A stretch of DNA of 64,000 bases. Origin: an uncultured Oscillospiraceae bacterium. Lineage in GTDB: Bacteria; Bacillota; Clostridia; Oscillospirales; Acutalibacteraceae. Of this stretch, positions 35,776-43,076 are shown in pieces. The translations under genes and the position numbers were made by a program. The notes below the pieces were generated by a model, which worked only from the letters and a program-made list of their open reading frames with translations, was not told the DNA's origin and did not search any database. Numbering within the stretch: position 1 is the stretch's first letter; every line of letters starts with the position of its first letter. Where the stretch lies: NCBI GenBank assembly GCA_959601025.1, contig CAUGOD010000003.1:52806-116805 (forward strand), read 5' to 3'.

Positions 35776-36427
35776 CCCCGATTTAATTTTTTGTTTAAAT
35801 CGATCACCGGTGTTTTTTCCCACGAAACACGGCGAATTTTCGCCCGTTTTGCGGCCGATTTTCCCCGTCATTTTCCCCAACGATTCCCCGCTGGCACGTT
35901 GAAGCGTCTTGTTTTTCCGCCTTTTCTCGTGAAAAAGCCATAACCCCGTAATACATTTTAAACCGCTGCCGGCAGTGTTTTTCCTCCCTTCTTCACAATG
36001 GCCGCGCAACGGCCGTTCGTATCCTATTCCTTGTCCCATTGCATTGCCTATTACCGCGCTTTCTTCGGTTGGACTCTCCCCTGTTTCTCTTTGGTCCGCC
36101 CTGGACGGGCCAACGCCGGTTTCTGCCCAATCATTCATTCCTTCCTGCCGCGCAAGAATGCTTTTCGGCGAACAGCCATTTTTGTTCGCTTTTTACAGAT
36201 ATATGGGAATTCCTCTGTATTTTTCCATTTTTTAATCATGGGTTGGCGGGAATGGGCACACGGAAGGTAAATCGTTTACACGGCGAGTCCCGTATAGCCG
36301 CCTTATCCGACACGCGGCGGCGCCTATCGTTTCTTAGCTTTCGAACACAACAACGTGCTTTTTGCATAATTCCAATTAGCTATTTTCGGAATACTGCATA
36401 AAAACTTTTTTCATTTTCACTTTGTTA

Positions 36428-36456
36428 TTGACTTTAGACGGTCGTTCTACTATACT
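36428..36456 (+). promoter_or_regulatory. Sigma-A promoter of the GH13 genes
   Basis: -35 TTGACT (36428-36433), 17-bp spacer, -10 TATACT (36451-36456). A perfect palindromic operator follows at 36523-36534. Confidence 0.7.
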
Positions 36457-36522
36457 AATAAACGGCACTAGTTATGTTCTTTTTTGGGAAAATAACGGCG
36501 CTTGCTTTTTTTTGCAAGGAAT

Positions 36523-36534
36523 GTAAACGTTTAC
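36523..36534. promoter_or_regulatory. LacI/cre-type operator, perfect palindrome, before GH13
   Basis: GTAAACGTTTAC, identical to the site at 260-271, is placed about 60 bp downstream of the expected transcription start, where it could act as a roadblock. A variant, GTAAATCGTTTAC, is at 36267-36279. Confidence 0.65.
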
Positions 36535-36784
36535 TCACCGGGCTTTTTCGGAGGCGACGGCGACCATATTCTCCGGCTTTTCCGATTCGCTTCCCTTTGA
36601 TTTTGTAAGTCTCCGGGCTGCGCTCCTGTTTTTTGAACTGGAAAGCCGCCCGTGAATACGAGACAAAGCCAATGCGTCATAAAAAAGCCAGGATTCCTTA
36701 AAATGCCTTTGTATGAACCATACGAACTATAGATTTTATGAATGTACAGGGGACATAACGGTACGTAAAGAAAGGATGGACGCT

Positions 36785-38797
36785 ATGATTACTCTCCAAA
36801 ATGCTTTTTTATCCTGTTCCTTCGACGAAAAAACCGGCGCGCTCACCGAAGTCGATAGGGAAGGGAGCCGCATTCCCTTTGATGGAATCGGCTTTGATCT
36901 CGGCTGTAACGAAAAAAATCTGACGGGGGTGCTGGAGTACGATTCCCTTTTGGAAAACCGCACCTGGAATCTGCCCCGGATCATCCCCACCAAAGCCGGC
37001 CTGGAAGCGCTGGACGCCGTGTCGGTTGAGCAGGAGGAGGACCGCGTCGCCTTTACGTATACGGCCGGCCCGCTCGCCGTCACCTTTTCCTATACGCTGA
37101 TGGACAGCGCGCTCAAGCTGACCGCCACCCTGAAAAACAACGGGGCCGGCGCTGCATATCTGAACACGTTTTCTTTCCTGTCCCGACTGAACGCGCTGGA
37201 CGGCGTCGCCTTCGACTTTCCCTGCAATACCCCGCTGAACGTCCAGCAGGCCTCCTCGCTGACCCCTTATGAGGTAATGGAGACCGGGCTGATCAATTTC
37301 GCCACCCATATCGCCGTCGGGGAGGAGTCGTTCAATCTCCTGTTCATCGACGATCTGGAAAAGTGGAGCTGCGGCGTATACACCGACGGGAAGCGGACGC
37401 ATTTTGTCTACTGTCCCTCTCTGGAAGCGGACCTGGCCCCCGGCGCGTCGCTGGAGGTGGGCCACCTGTATATCCAGCCCTGCGATCCGTCGGCAAGCCC
37501 TTATCGGCAGATCCGCGATTTCGTGGACTCCCTCGGCTATCATCCCTGCGAGGGCGGTATCACCGACGGCGTGATGTATTCCTGCCATCCGGCGGGGACG
37601 ATGGACTCCAAATTCCCGATGAAGGAGGATCTTTTCCAATACGCCGAGCGCCTGGAAGGGCTGAAGGAGATGGGAATCGACCACGTCTGGCTGCTGCCGG
37701 TCTTTGATCACAACGAAGACGGCGTTTATCATTCCAACGACCAGGCGATCATCGACAAACGGTACGGCGGGGAAGAAGGATGCAAATACTACTGCGACAA
37801 GGCGCACGAGCTGGGGATGACCGTACTGTTCGACTACGTTCCCCACGGACCTGCGCCGGAATTCCCGCTGGCGAAGGAGAACCCCGACTGGTGTTCCAAG
37901 CGCCGGGACGGCTCCCTGCAGAACGAGTGGCACTGCGTATCGATGGATTACAACCATCCGGGCTATCAGAAATACACCTCCGACCTGGTATACGACCATG
38001 TGAAGCGCTTCGGCGTGGACGGCGCGCGGATCGACTGCGCGATGGGCGGCCTGTCCAACTGGCGGCCTTATAACGGCTACCGTCCCAGCGCGGACAGCGT
38101 CTGCGCCGGCGTGCACATCACCGAAGCGATCCGGGACGGCTTCCTGCGGGGAGGAAAGCGCTCCTTCATCCTTCCGGAAAACTTTAACCCCATCCCCCCG
38201 TATTACCACACCACCGACCTCTTTTACGGGATGAACCTCTACCGGGTGTTTGTGGAGTTGGAGCCGCTGCTGAAGAGCGATCCCACCGCCTATGTCCGCT
38301 CCCTGACCCGCTGGCTGGACGTGGAGAAGCAGACCACGCCGGAAAATTATCACAAAATGCGTTTCCTCGGCAACCACGACACGGTTTCCTGGGTGTGGCA
38401 GTCCCGCCGTGCGGTGGACAGCTACGGCGAGGGCGGCGCGAAAGCGCTGTGGGCGGTGATCTCCCTGATCGACGGGATGCCGATGATCTACCACGGGGAC
38501 GAAGACCCCTCCATCTATCTCGCGGAAGGGGAAAAGCGCATCGATTTCTTTACCAAGCTCTTCCGCGACCGGCGGGAGCTGATCGGCAGCACCAACGCCA
38601 CCGAATACCTGTATACCGACACCCCGATCATGGCCTTCCTCCGCGGGGAAGGGGACGGCCGCCGTCTGGTTCTGGTCAACCTCTCCGACAAGCCGCAGGA
38701 GTTCGACCTGTCCGCCTATCCGGGCGCGGCGTCTCTGGTGAACCCCGCCGCCGTCGGGATCGTCGCTCCCTTTGCTTACGATATTTACCGCCTGTAA
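36785..38797 (+). CDS. GH13 alpha-amylase family enzyme, cytoplasmic
   Basis: A 670-residue protein without signal peptide. An unusual N-terminal beta domain of about 250 residues precedes the GH13 barrel. Catalytic signatures are complete: Asp417 in GARIDCAMGG (nucleophile), Glu465 in LPENFNP (acid/base) and GNHDTV at 529-534 (transition-state Asp532). A C-terminal beta domain ends the protein. The frame opens earlier (36713), but the ATG at 36785 follows AAAGGA with eight-base spacing. It would act on imported alpha-glucosides. The next gene encodes a secreted relative with the same domain order, so the pair probably attacks the same glycan inside and outside the cell. Confidence 0.88.
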   Translation: MITLQNAFLSCSFDEKTGALTEVDREGSRIPFDGIGFDLGCNEKNLTGVLEYDSLLENRTWNLPRIIPTKAGLEALDAVSVEQEEDRVAFTYTAGPLAVTFSYTLMDSALKLTATLKNNGAGAAYLNTFSFLSRLNALDGVAFDFPCNTPLNVQQASSLTPYEVMETGLINFATHIAVGEESFNLLFIDDLEKWSCGVYTDGKRTHFVYCPSLEADLAPGASLEVGHLYIQPCDPSASPYRQIRDFVDSLGYHPCEGGITDGVMYSCHPAGTMDSKFPMKEDLFQYAERLEGLKEMGIDHVWLLPVFDHNEDGVYHSNDQAIIDKRYGGEEGCKYYCDKAHELGMTVLFDYVPHGPAPEFPLAKENPDWCSKRRDGSLQNEWHCVSMDYNHPGYQKYTSDLVYDHVKRFGVDGARIDCAMGGLSNWRPYNGYRPSADSVCAGVHITEAIRDGFLRGGKRSFILPENFNPIPPYYHTTDLFYGMNLYRVFVELEPLLKSDPTAYVRSLTRWLDVEKQTTPENYHKMRFLGNHDTVSWVWQSRRAVDSYGEGGAKALWAVISLIDGMPMIYHGDEDPSIYLAEGEKRIDFFTKLFRDRRELIGSTNATEYLYTDTPIMAFLRGEGDGRRLVLVNLSDKPQEFDLSAYPGAASLVNPAAVGIVAPFAYDIYRL

Positions 38798-39050
38798 CGG
38801 CTGCGCGCTTGCGCGCCCCGCCCGCGCAGCCTCTCCGGCTTTGGAAAGAGGAAAATATCGACACAGCGATCTCTCTTTCCGCCGGCAAAACGGCCCCGCC
38901 CTATCCAGGGACGGGCGGGGGCCGTCTGCAGCCCGCTCCCTGGCAGAAAAAGAGGCCTCGGCTCTTAAGCCGATCCGACTTTTCAGACGCCCCGGCTCTT
39001 GGGACGACTTGTCTGAAGAGAGGAAAGGCCCGGAAAGGATTCGGATTTTC
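38798..39050. other. Spacer between the two GH13 genes
   Basis: The 253-bp gap holds a GC-rich stem (arms about 38890-38901 and 38913-38925) without a T-run. It probably tunes the relative expression of the two genes, which share a direction and no obvious second promoter. Confidence 0.4.
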
Positions 39051-41246
39051 ATGAAAAAGCCCCTTCGCATTCTAAGCGCCGTGCTCTGCGGCACGATGCT
39101 CCTGTCCCTGCTCGCCGGCTGCAAAGACGGAAAGCAGGAAAATTCCTCCAGCGGAAACTCCACCGTAGACGATCCCAGCAAAACGGCGATCGCGGTCACG
39201 GCGGAGGACGCTTTCACCGACGTGACCATCGGCGGCATGACCTGCAAAATAAACACCAGGACCGGCATGGTCACTCAGGTGAAAAACAGCGCCCAGACGG
39301 TGGACCTCAGCGGCATCGTGGTGGACGTCGGCTATAACAAGGCGATGGTGATGGGCCAGCTTGGCTACCAGAGTTTTACGGATTTTCAAACCTGGGAGCT
39401 GCCCACCATCCTGATGAAACGCAGGGAGCTGCCGGAATACACGGTGGACGCTATCTACCAGACCTCCACCGGGCTGGAAATCAGCCTGACCATCGATACG
39501 CTGACCGTCACCTATATCTATAACTTCATGGACAGCGCGCTCAAGCTGACGGCAAAACTGACCTCCAGCGCGGAGGAAAACCAGCTCATCAACGGCGTGG
39601 CCTTTCTGGTCCGCGGGATCGATATGGATAAGGAAACCTCGACGTTCGAGTATCCGGGAAGCACGCCGGCCGGCGTATATTCCTTCAAGGATTATACCAA
39701 ATACCGCGTAACGGCGACCGACTACAGCAGCCCGGTCACCTGCCTGAGCCAGAGCGACCCGGCGGTGAACCTCAACGTCCTCTTTATCGACGAGGTGGAA
39801 AAATGGACCACCTCCGCCTACTATGATGAAAACGACAAGCTCGGCGTTACCAACCTCGCCGCAGTAGAAAGCTATATCAAGAAGGGCGAAGAGATCGAGG
39901 TCGGCAGCCTGTATCTCCAGCTTCCCGGCGATCAGGACAAATACGCCGCGATTCAGAATTTTTATGCCGAGCTCGGCTACAAAACGCCCGACGAACCGGT
40001 GGCCGACGGCCCGATGTATGAAGGCTTCCCCTACGGCACCATGGACACCGGCTATTCCAACCCCAATACCCTGCAGAAATACGCGGAGCAGCTGGACGCT
40101 CTCAAGGAAATGGGCGTCAAAAACGTATGGCTTCTGCCGATCTTTTCCAGCACCAACAACAACGTATATGAGCCGATCGACCAGTCGATCATCTCCCTCC
40201 TGTACGGCGGCTCGGAGGGAGCGAAGGTATTTATCGACCGGGCCCACGAGCTGGATCTGCGGGTGCTTTTCGATTACGTCCCCCACGGCCCGCGTCCGGC
40301 GCAGCCCTTGGCAATGAAGAATCCGGATTGGATTTCCAAGAAGCAGGACGGCTCCAACCAGATCGAGTGGGACTGCGTGTCCTTTGACTACAACAACCCG
40401 GAATATTACGCCTATACGGTAGAACTGGTGAAGACCCATGCGGAGGAGCTCGGCGTGGACGGCGCCCGGATCGACTGTTCGATGGGCGGCCTGTCCAACT
40501 GGTCGCCGGTCGCCGGCTTCCGTCCCAGCAGCTCGGGCCTGGCGGGCGGCCAAAACATCGTCCGCGCGATCAACGAGGGTTTTGAAAAGGGCGGGAAGGA
40601 CCCGCTGATTATGCCGGAAAATTTCCATCCCGTACCTTTCTACGCGGAGATCACCGACGTATTCTACGATATGCCCCTGTTCCGTATGATGTACAACCTG
40701 AACCACTCCAACGTATCCGACACCGAATACGCGCAGGAGCTGATGCGCTGGCTGGACGTGGAACGCAAGACCTCGGTCAGGGGCCAGGTCAAGCTCCGTT
40801 TCCTCGGCAACCACGACACCGTTACCTGGACCTTTGACGCCGCCCGGCCCCAGAAGGTATACGGCGCCGAGAAGGCCAAGGCCCTGTGGAGCGTGATGAG
40901 CTTTATCGACGGGATGCCCTTCCTCTACCAGGGAGACGAGGACCCGGCGACCTACAAGCTCCCCGGCGAGAACCTGCAGTCCTTCTTCAAGGACATCTTC
41001 GGCGCGCGGGAGGAGTATCTCCCGATGGACTACGATATCGAGTATCGGATGTCGGATAAGCCGGTGGTCGCTTTCTATCGCTTTAACGACAGCGATAAGA
41101 AGCTGGTACTGGTGAACCTGTCGAATACCGAGCAGACCTTCGACATCGGGGACGGCGCGAATTCCGTGCTGTATGAAAGCGGCGTAACCGTATCCGGCTC
41201 CACCGCCGCCATTGCCCCCTACAGCGCAGCAATCATCCAGAAATAA
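39051..41246 (+). CDS. GH13 alpha-amylase family lipoprotein
   Basis: A 731-residue lipoprotein. The signal peptide ends in LSLLAGC, so Cys24 is lipidated, followed by a Ser-rich linker. The rest aligns along its length with the cytoplasmic GH13 upstream: an N-terminal beta domain (GMTCKINTRTGMVTQV), the barrel with GVDGARIDCSMGGLSNW, MPENFHP and FLGNHDTVTW, and a C-terminal beta domain. All three GH13 carboxylates are present. The true ATG at 39051 follows AAAGGA; the frame opens further upstream inside the previous gene. It would cut alpha-glucan at the cell surface. Confidence 0.9.
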   Translation: MKKPLRILSAVLCGTMLLSLLAGCKDGKQENSSSGNSTVDDPSKTAIAVTAEDAFTDVTIGGMTCKINTRTGMVTQVKNSAQTVDLSGIVVDVGYNKAMVMGQLGYQSFTDFQTWELPTILMKRRELPEYTVDAIYQTSTGLEISLTIDTLTVTYIYNFMDSALKLTAKLTSSAEENQLINGVAFLVRGIDMDKETSTFEYPGSTPAGVYSFKDYTKYRVTATDYSSPVTCLSQSDPAVNLNVLFIDEVEKWTTSAYYDENDKLGVTNLAAVESYIKKGEEIEVGSLYLQLPGDQDKYAAIQNFYAELGYKTPDEPVADGPMYEGFPYGTMDTGYSNPNTLQKYAEQLDALKEMGVKNVWLLPIFSSTNNNVYEPIDQSIISLLYGGSEGAKVFIDRAHELDLRVLFDYVPHGPRPAQPLAMKNPDWISKKQDGSNQIEWDCVSFDYNNPEYYAYTVELVKTHAEELGVDGARIDCSMGGLSNWSPVAGFRPSSSGLAGGQNIVRAINEGFEKGGKDPLIMPENFHPVPFYAEITDVFYDMPLFRMMYNLNHSNVSDTEYAQELMRWLDVERKTSVRGQVKLRFLGNHDTVTWTFDAARPQKVYGAEKAKALWSVMSFIDGMPFLYQGDEDPATYKLPGENLQSFFKDIFGAREEYLPMDYDIEYRMSDKPVVAFYRFNDSDKKLVLVNLSNTEQTFDIGDGANSVLYESGVTVSGSTAAIAPYSAAIIQK

Positions 41247-41309
41247 GCCCCGTTCGCTTGGTTTAAAAAGCCGTTAAAGGATAGCAAAATGAACAAAAGA
41301 GGCTACTTT

Positions 41310-41657
41310 ATGCGGCGCTGTGCGCCGCATTGGGGAACCCCCGGCGAGGGTTCCCCACCGAAAAATGTCCCACCGGGACATTTTTCACCCCTCCTGCGCT
41401 TCTTTTGAGAGGATTTCGCCCTCTGCGGAGGGCGAACCGGGGCCTTGCCCCGGTACCCCACCACCTTTTGAAAAAGGTGGACGAAAACTTTATTGTGCAA
41501 CATTTTTTGCAACGCGACTTCTTTGACACTCTGAAGCCGCGCCCGCATCGCATGACGATGCGGGCGCGGCTTTTGTTACAGGCTGAAGCGGCGGGAAGGC
41601 GTCTCCATTTGAGACGGGGTTTGCCGAAACGCACCTCAATTGGAGGTGCGTTTTTTT
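41310..41657. repeat. Chain of eight or more consecutive palindromes
   Basis: Perfect or near-perfect inverted repeats follow each other with few bases between: 41310-41330, 41332-41356, 41361-41385, 41415-41436, 41437-41453, 41461-41480, 41534-41572 and 41628-41652. The 41534-41572 stem (17 bp) ends in TTTT and the last ends in seven T residues, so both can terminate rightward transcription from the GH13 genes. The rest look like a composite intergenic repeat element. I recall similar strings between genes in other gut Clostridia but cannot verify that here. Confidence 0.8.
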
Positions 41658-42112
41658 GCCCCTAAATTGGTAATCGTCAGTTCACCCCGCCTCTCCCGCG
41701 CTCCGGCCCTCTCCAAAGTCTTGAAGGCCCCTCCCCAGGAGTGGATGACATAAGCAACTATACAATCTGCCCTTTGCACCATGAGGCGGTTGAGTTTGGA
41801 GACAGCAAACCGTCTGGGTCCTTTCTCCATGCCCTCCGGGTAGATAAAACCGTCAAAGCCGTCCATATTTGGCAGGGGCCGTCCCTGTTCCGGGAGATAG
41901 GGTAAAACCAGATACAGGGTCACGCCGGAATGCCGCTGTTTTGCCTCTTTTACCGCCCTGGCGGCCATACGGTCAAAGCCGCCGTAATTACCCACCCGGA
42001 ACTCGGCCACGCCGTACCCGGTAATGTGCCGCTCCACGGCTTCGGCAAGGGCCGGATATACGCTTTCCGGGGCGTCCGAGTGACCTGCAAAAAAACAGAT
42101 TTTCCCATACAT
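41636..42112 (-). CDS. SLOG-superfamily (DUF1273-like) protein
   Basis: A 158-residue Rossmann-like protein. It starts with the phosphate-binding strand/loop KICFFAGHSDAPESVYPAL and contains FRVGNYGGFDRMAARAV and RADCIVAYVIHSWGGAF, the pattern of SLOG/DUF1273 nucleotide-binding proteins. The family is often found on mobile elements and in signalling contexts; a ligand is not known here. The ATG at 42112 follows GAGGTGG. It is divergent from the XRE gene at 42221, with a 28-bp palindrome between them. The last codons overlap the terminator hairpin at 41628-41652. A truncated near-identical copy lies at 42490-42654. Confidence 0.75.
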   Translation of the reverse strand: MYGKICFFAGHSDAPESVYPALAEAVERHITGYGVAEFRVGNYGGFDRMAARAVKEAKQRHSGVTLYLVLPYLPEQGRPLPNMDGFDGFIYPEGMEKGPRRFAVSKLNRLMVQRADCIVAYVIHSWGGAFKTLERAGARERRGELTITNLGAKKRTSN

Positions 42113-42139
42113 ACATATTCCACCTCGCCCCCCAGTATA

Positions 42140-42167
42140 GAATATTCCACATATATGTGCAATATTC
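42140..42167. promoter_or_regulatory. Operator between SLOG and XRE genes, module 1
   Basis: A 28-bp palindrome with one mismatched pair: outer half-sites GAATATT (42140-42146) and AATATTC (42161-42167) around the core CACATATATGTG (42148-42159). It is centred between the divergent starts and is the likely site for the XRE regulator encoded at 42221. Confidence 0.65.
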
Positions 42168-42220
42168 AAAATCTTTTGTCCACCCTATAATGAAATTACT
42201 TTTTCTGGGGTGGTGGGAAG

Positions 42221-42415
42221 ATGGTGGATTATGGCCCGCTATGGGACACAATGAAGACAAAGGGCATTACTCAGTATGCTCTCATTCAGGCCGGAGTTGA
42301 CCGCCGCACCTTGGACTGGCTGAAGAAAAACAAAAACATCACCATGCTGACATTAGAAAAACTCTGTAATATATTAGACTGCTCCCCGAATGATATTGTA
42401 CGATTTACAAAATAA
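42221..42415 (+). CDS. Small XRE-family helix-turn-helix regulator, module 1
   Basis: A 64-residue protein that is almost entirely a Cro/CI-type helix-turn-helix (YGPLWDTMKTKGITQYALI, then RTLDWLKKNKNITMLTLEKLCNILDCSPNDIV). GGTGGG precedes the ATG. It is divergent from the SLOG gene and followed at once by an intrinsic terminator (42416-42450). It probably binds the palindrome at 42140-42167 and controls both genes. Confidence 0.85.
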   Translation: MVDYGPLWDTMKTKGITQYALIQAGVDRRTLDWLKKNKNITMLTLEKLCNILDCSPNDIVRFTK

Positions 42416-42455
42416 GCCCCATGCTTCTATTCTTCATAGAGCATGGGGCGTTGTT
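42416..42455 (+). terminator. Terminator of module 1, loop inverted relative to module 2
   Basis: A 10-bp stem (GCCCCATGCT with its complement) and a 14-base loop, followed by GTTGTTTT. The 35-bp element 42416-42450 is the exact reverse complement of 42953-42987. Confidence 0.85.
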
Positions 42456-42654
42456 TTATCGTCCTTTTCCGGCGGACGGGGGAAATCAATACCGCCCTGG
42501 CGGCCATACGGTCAAAGCCGCCGTAATTACCCACCCGGAACTCAGCCACGCCGTACCCGGTAGTGTGCCGCTCCACGGCTTCGGCAAGGGCCGGATATAC
42601 GCTTTCCGAGGCGTCCGAGTGACCTGAAAAAAAACAGATTTTCCCATCCCCCAT
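42427..42654 (-). pseudogene. Truncated SLOG gene, module 2
   Basis: The first about 52 codons reproduce the start of the SLOG protein (KICFFSGHSDASESVYPAL through GGFDRMAARAV); then the frame runs into unrelated sequence. At the DNA level 42490-42647 matches 41951-42108 with only about four differences in 158 bp. The break at 42490 joins the SLOG interior to a copy of the 3' end of the glycyl radical enzyme gene (compare 42468-42491 with 43059-43082). This is what a tandem duplication with endpoints in those two genes would leave. No function is expected. Confidence 0.8.
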
Positions 42655-42671
42655 AAATACTTACCCCTTGG

Positions 42672-42694
42672 GTATGGCTAAATAATAGCCATAC
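42672..42694. promoter_or_regulatory. Operator, module 2
   Basis: A perfect inverted repeat GTATGGCTA / TAGCCATAC with a 5-bp centre, and further TATGGCC/AGCCATA half-sites to its right. It occupies the position of the module 1 operator but shares no sequence with it. Confidence 0.65.
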
Positions 42695-42742
42695 TATATG
42701 GCCATTATATCAGCCATAATAGATCCTGTAAAGGGGGGCTGT

Positions 42743-42952
42743 ATGGTGATATGTTATGCTCCATTGTGGAGGACAATGGCAGAGAAAAAGGCAACGACCT
42801 ACACCCTGCGGGTCAAATACGGCATGAGCCACGCGACTGTCCAGCGACTTCAAAAGGATATGCCGGTATCGACCCATACGTTAAATACCTTATGTGAGAT
42901 TTTTGATTGCCGTTTGGAAGATATAGCCGAATATGTCCCAGACAAAAAGTAA
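42743..42952 (+). CDS. Small XRE-family helix-turn-helix regulator, module 2
   Basis: A 69-residue Cro/CI-type protein (APLWRTMAEKKATTYTLRVKYGMSHATVQRL, then STHTLNTLCEIFDCRLEDIAEYV). It shares the fold and the xPLWxTM and TLxxLCxIxDC positions with the module 1 regulator, but most helix-turn-helix residues differ. The ATG at 42743 follows AAGGGGGG; an earlier ATG has no ribosome binding site. A terminator follows its stop directly. Confidence 0.83.
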   Translation: MVICYAPLWRTMAEKKATTYTLRVKYGMSHATVQRLQKDMPVSTHTLNTLCEIFDCRLEDIAEYVPDKK

Positions 42953-42995
42953 CGCCCCATGCTCTATGAAGAATAGAAGCATGGGGCGTTGTTCT
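42953..42995 (+). terminator. Terminator of module 2
   Basis: Same stem as the module 1 terminator, with the loop in the opposite orientation, then GTTGTTCTATC. The downstream flank has the same orientation as in module 1, so only the hairpin itself is inverted. Confidence 0.8.
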
Positions 42996-43076
42996 ATCTG
43001 TTTTCCTTTCTGCTGCTGCGGACTCCGCAGGCGCCCGCCGCTTTTTTCGGAACGGGCTCCGGCGGACGGGGGAAAA

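Larger units (their letters stand above)
35307..36784. promoter_or_regulatory. Large divergent control region
   Basis: No gene is supported in this 1.48-kb region between the leftward ABC operon and the rightward GH13 genes. It contains a leftward promoter (35748-35775), a rightward promoter (36428-36456), and operator-like sites at 35397-35408, 35693-35704, 36267-36279 and 36523-36534. The centre (about 35800-36240) is T- and C-rich on the plus strand and shows no signal I recognise. Confidence 0.6.

Noticed and set aside
35800..36240. A small gene inside the divergent control region.
   Set aside because: Several open frames exist but none has a ribosome binding site, a recognised domain or normal codon use; they overlap T/C-rich noncoding sequence.
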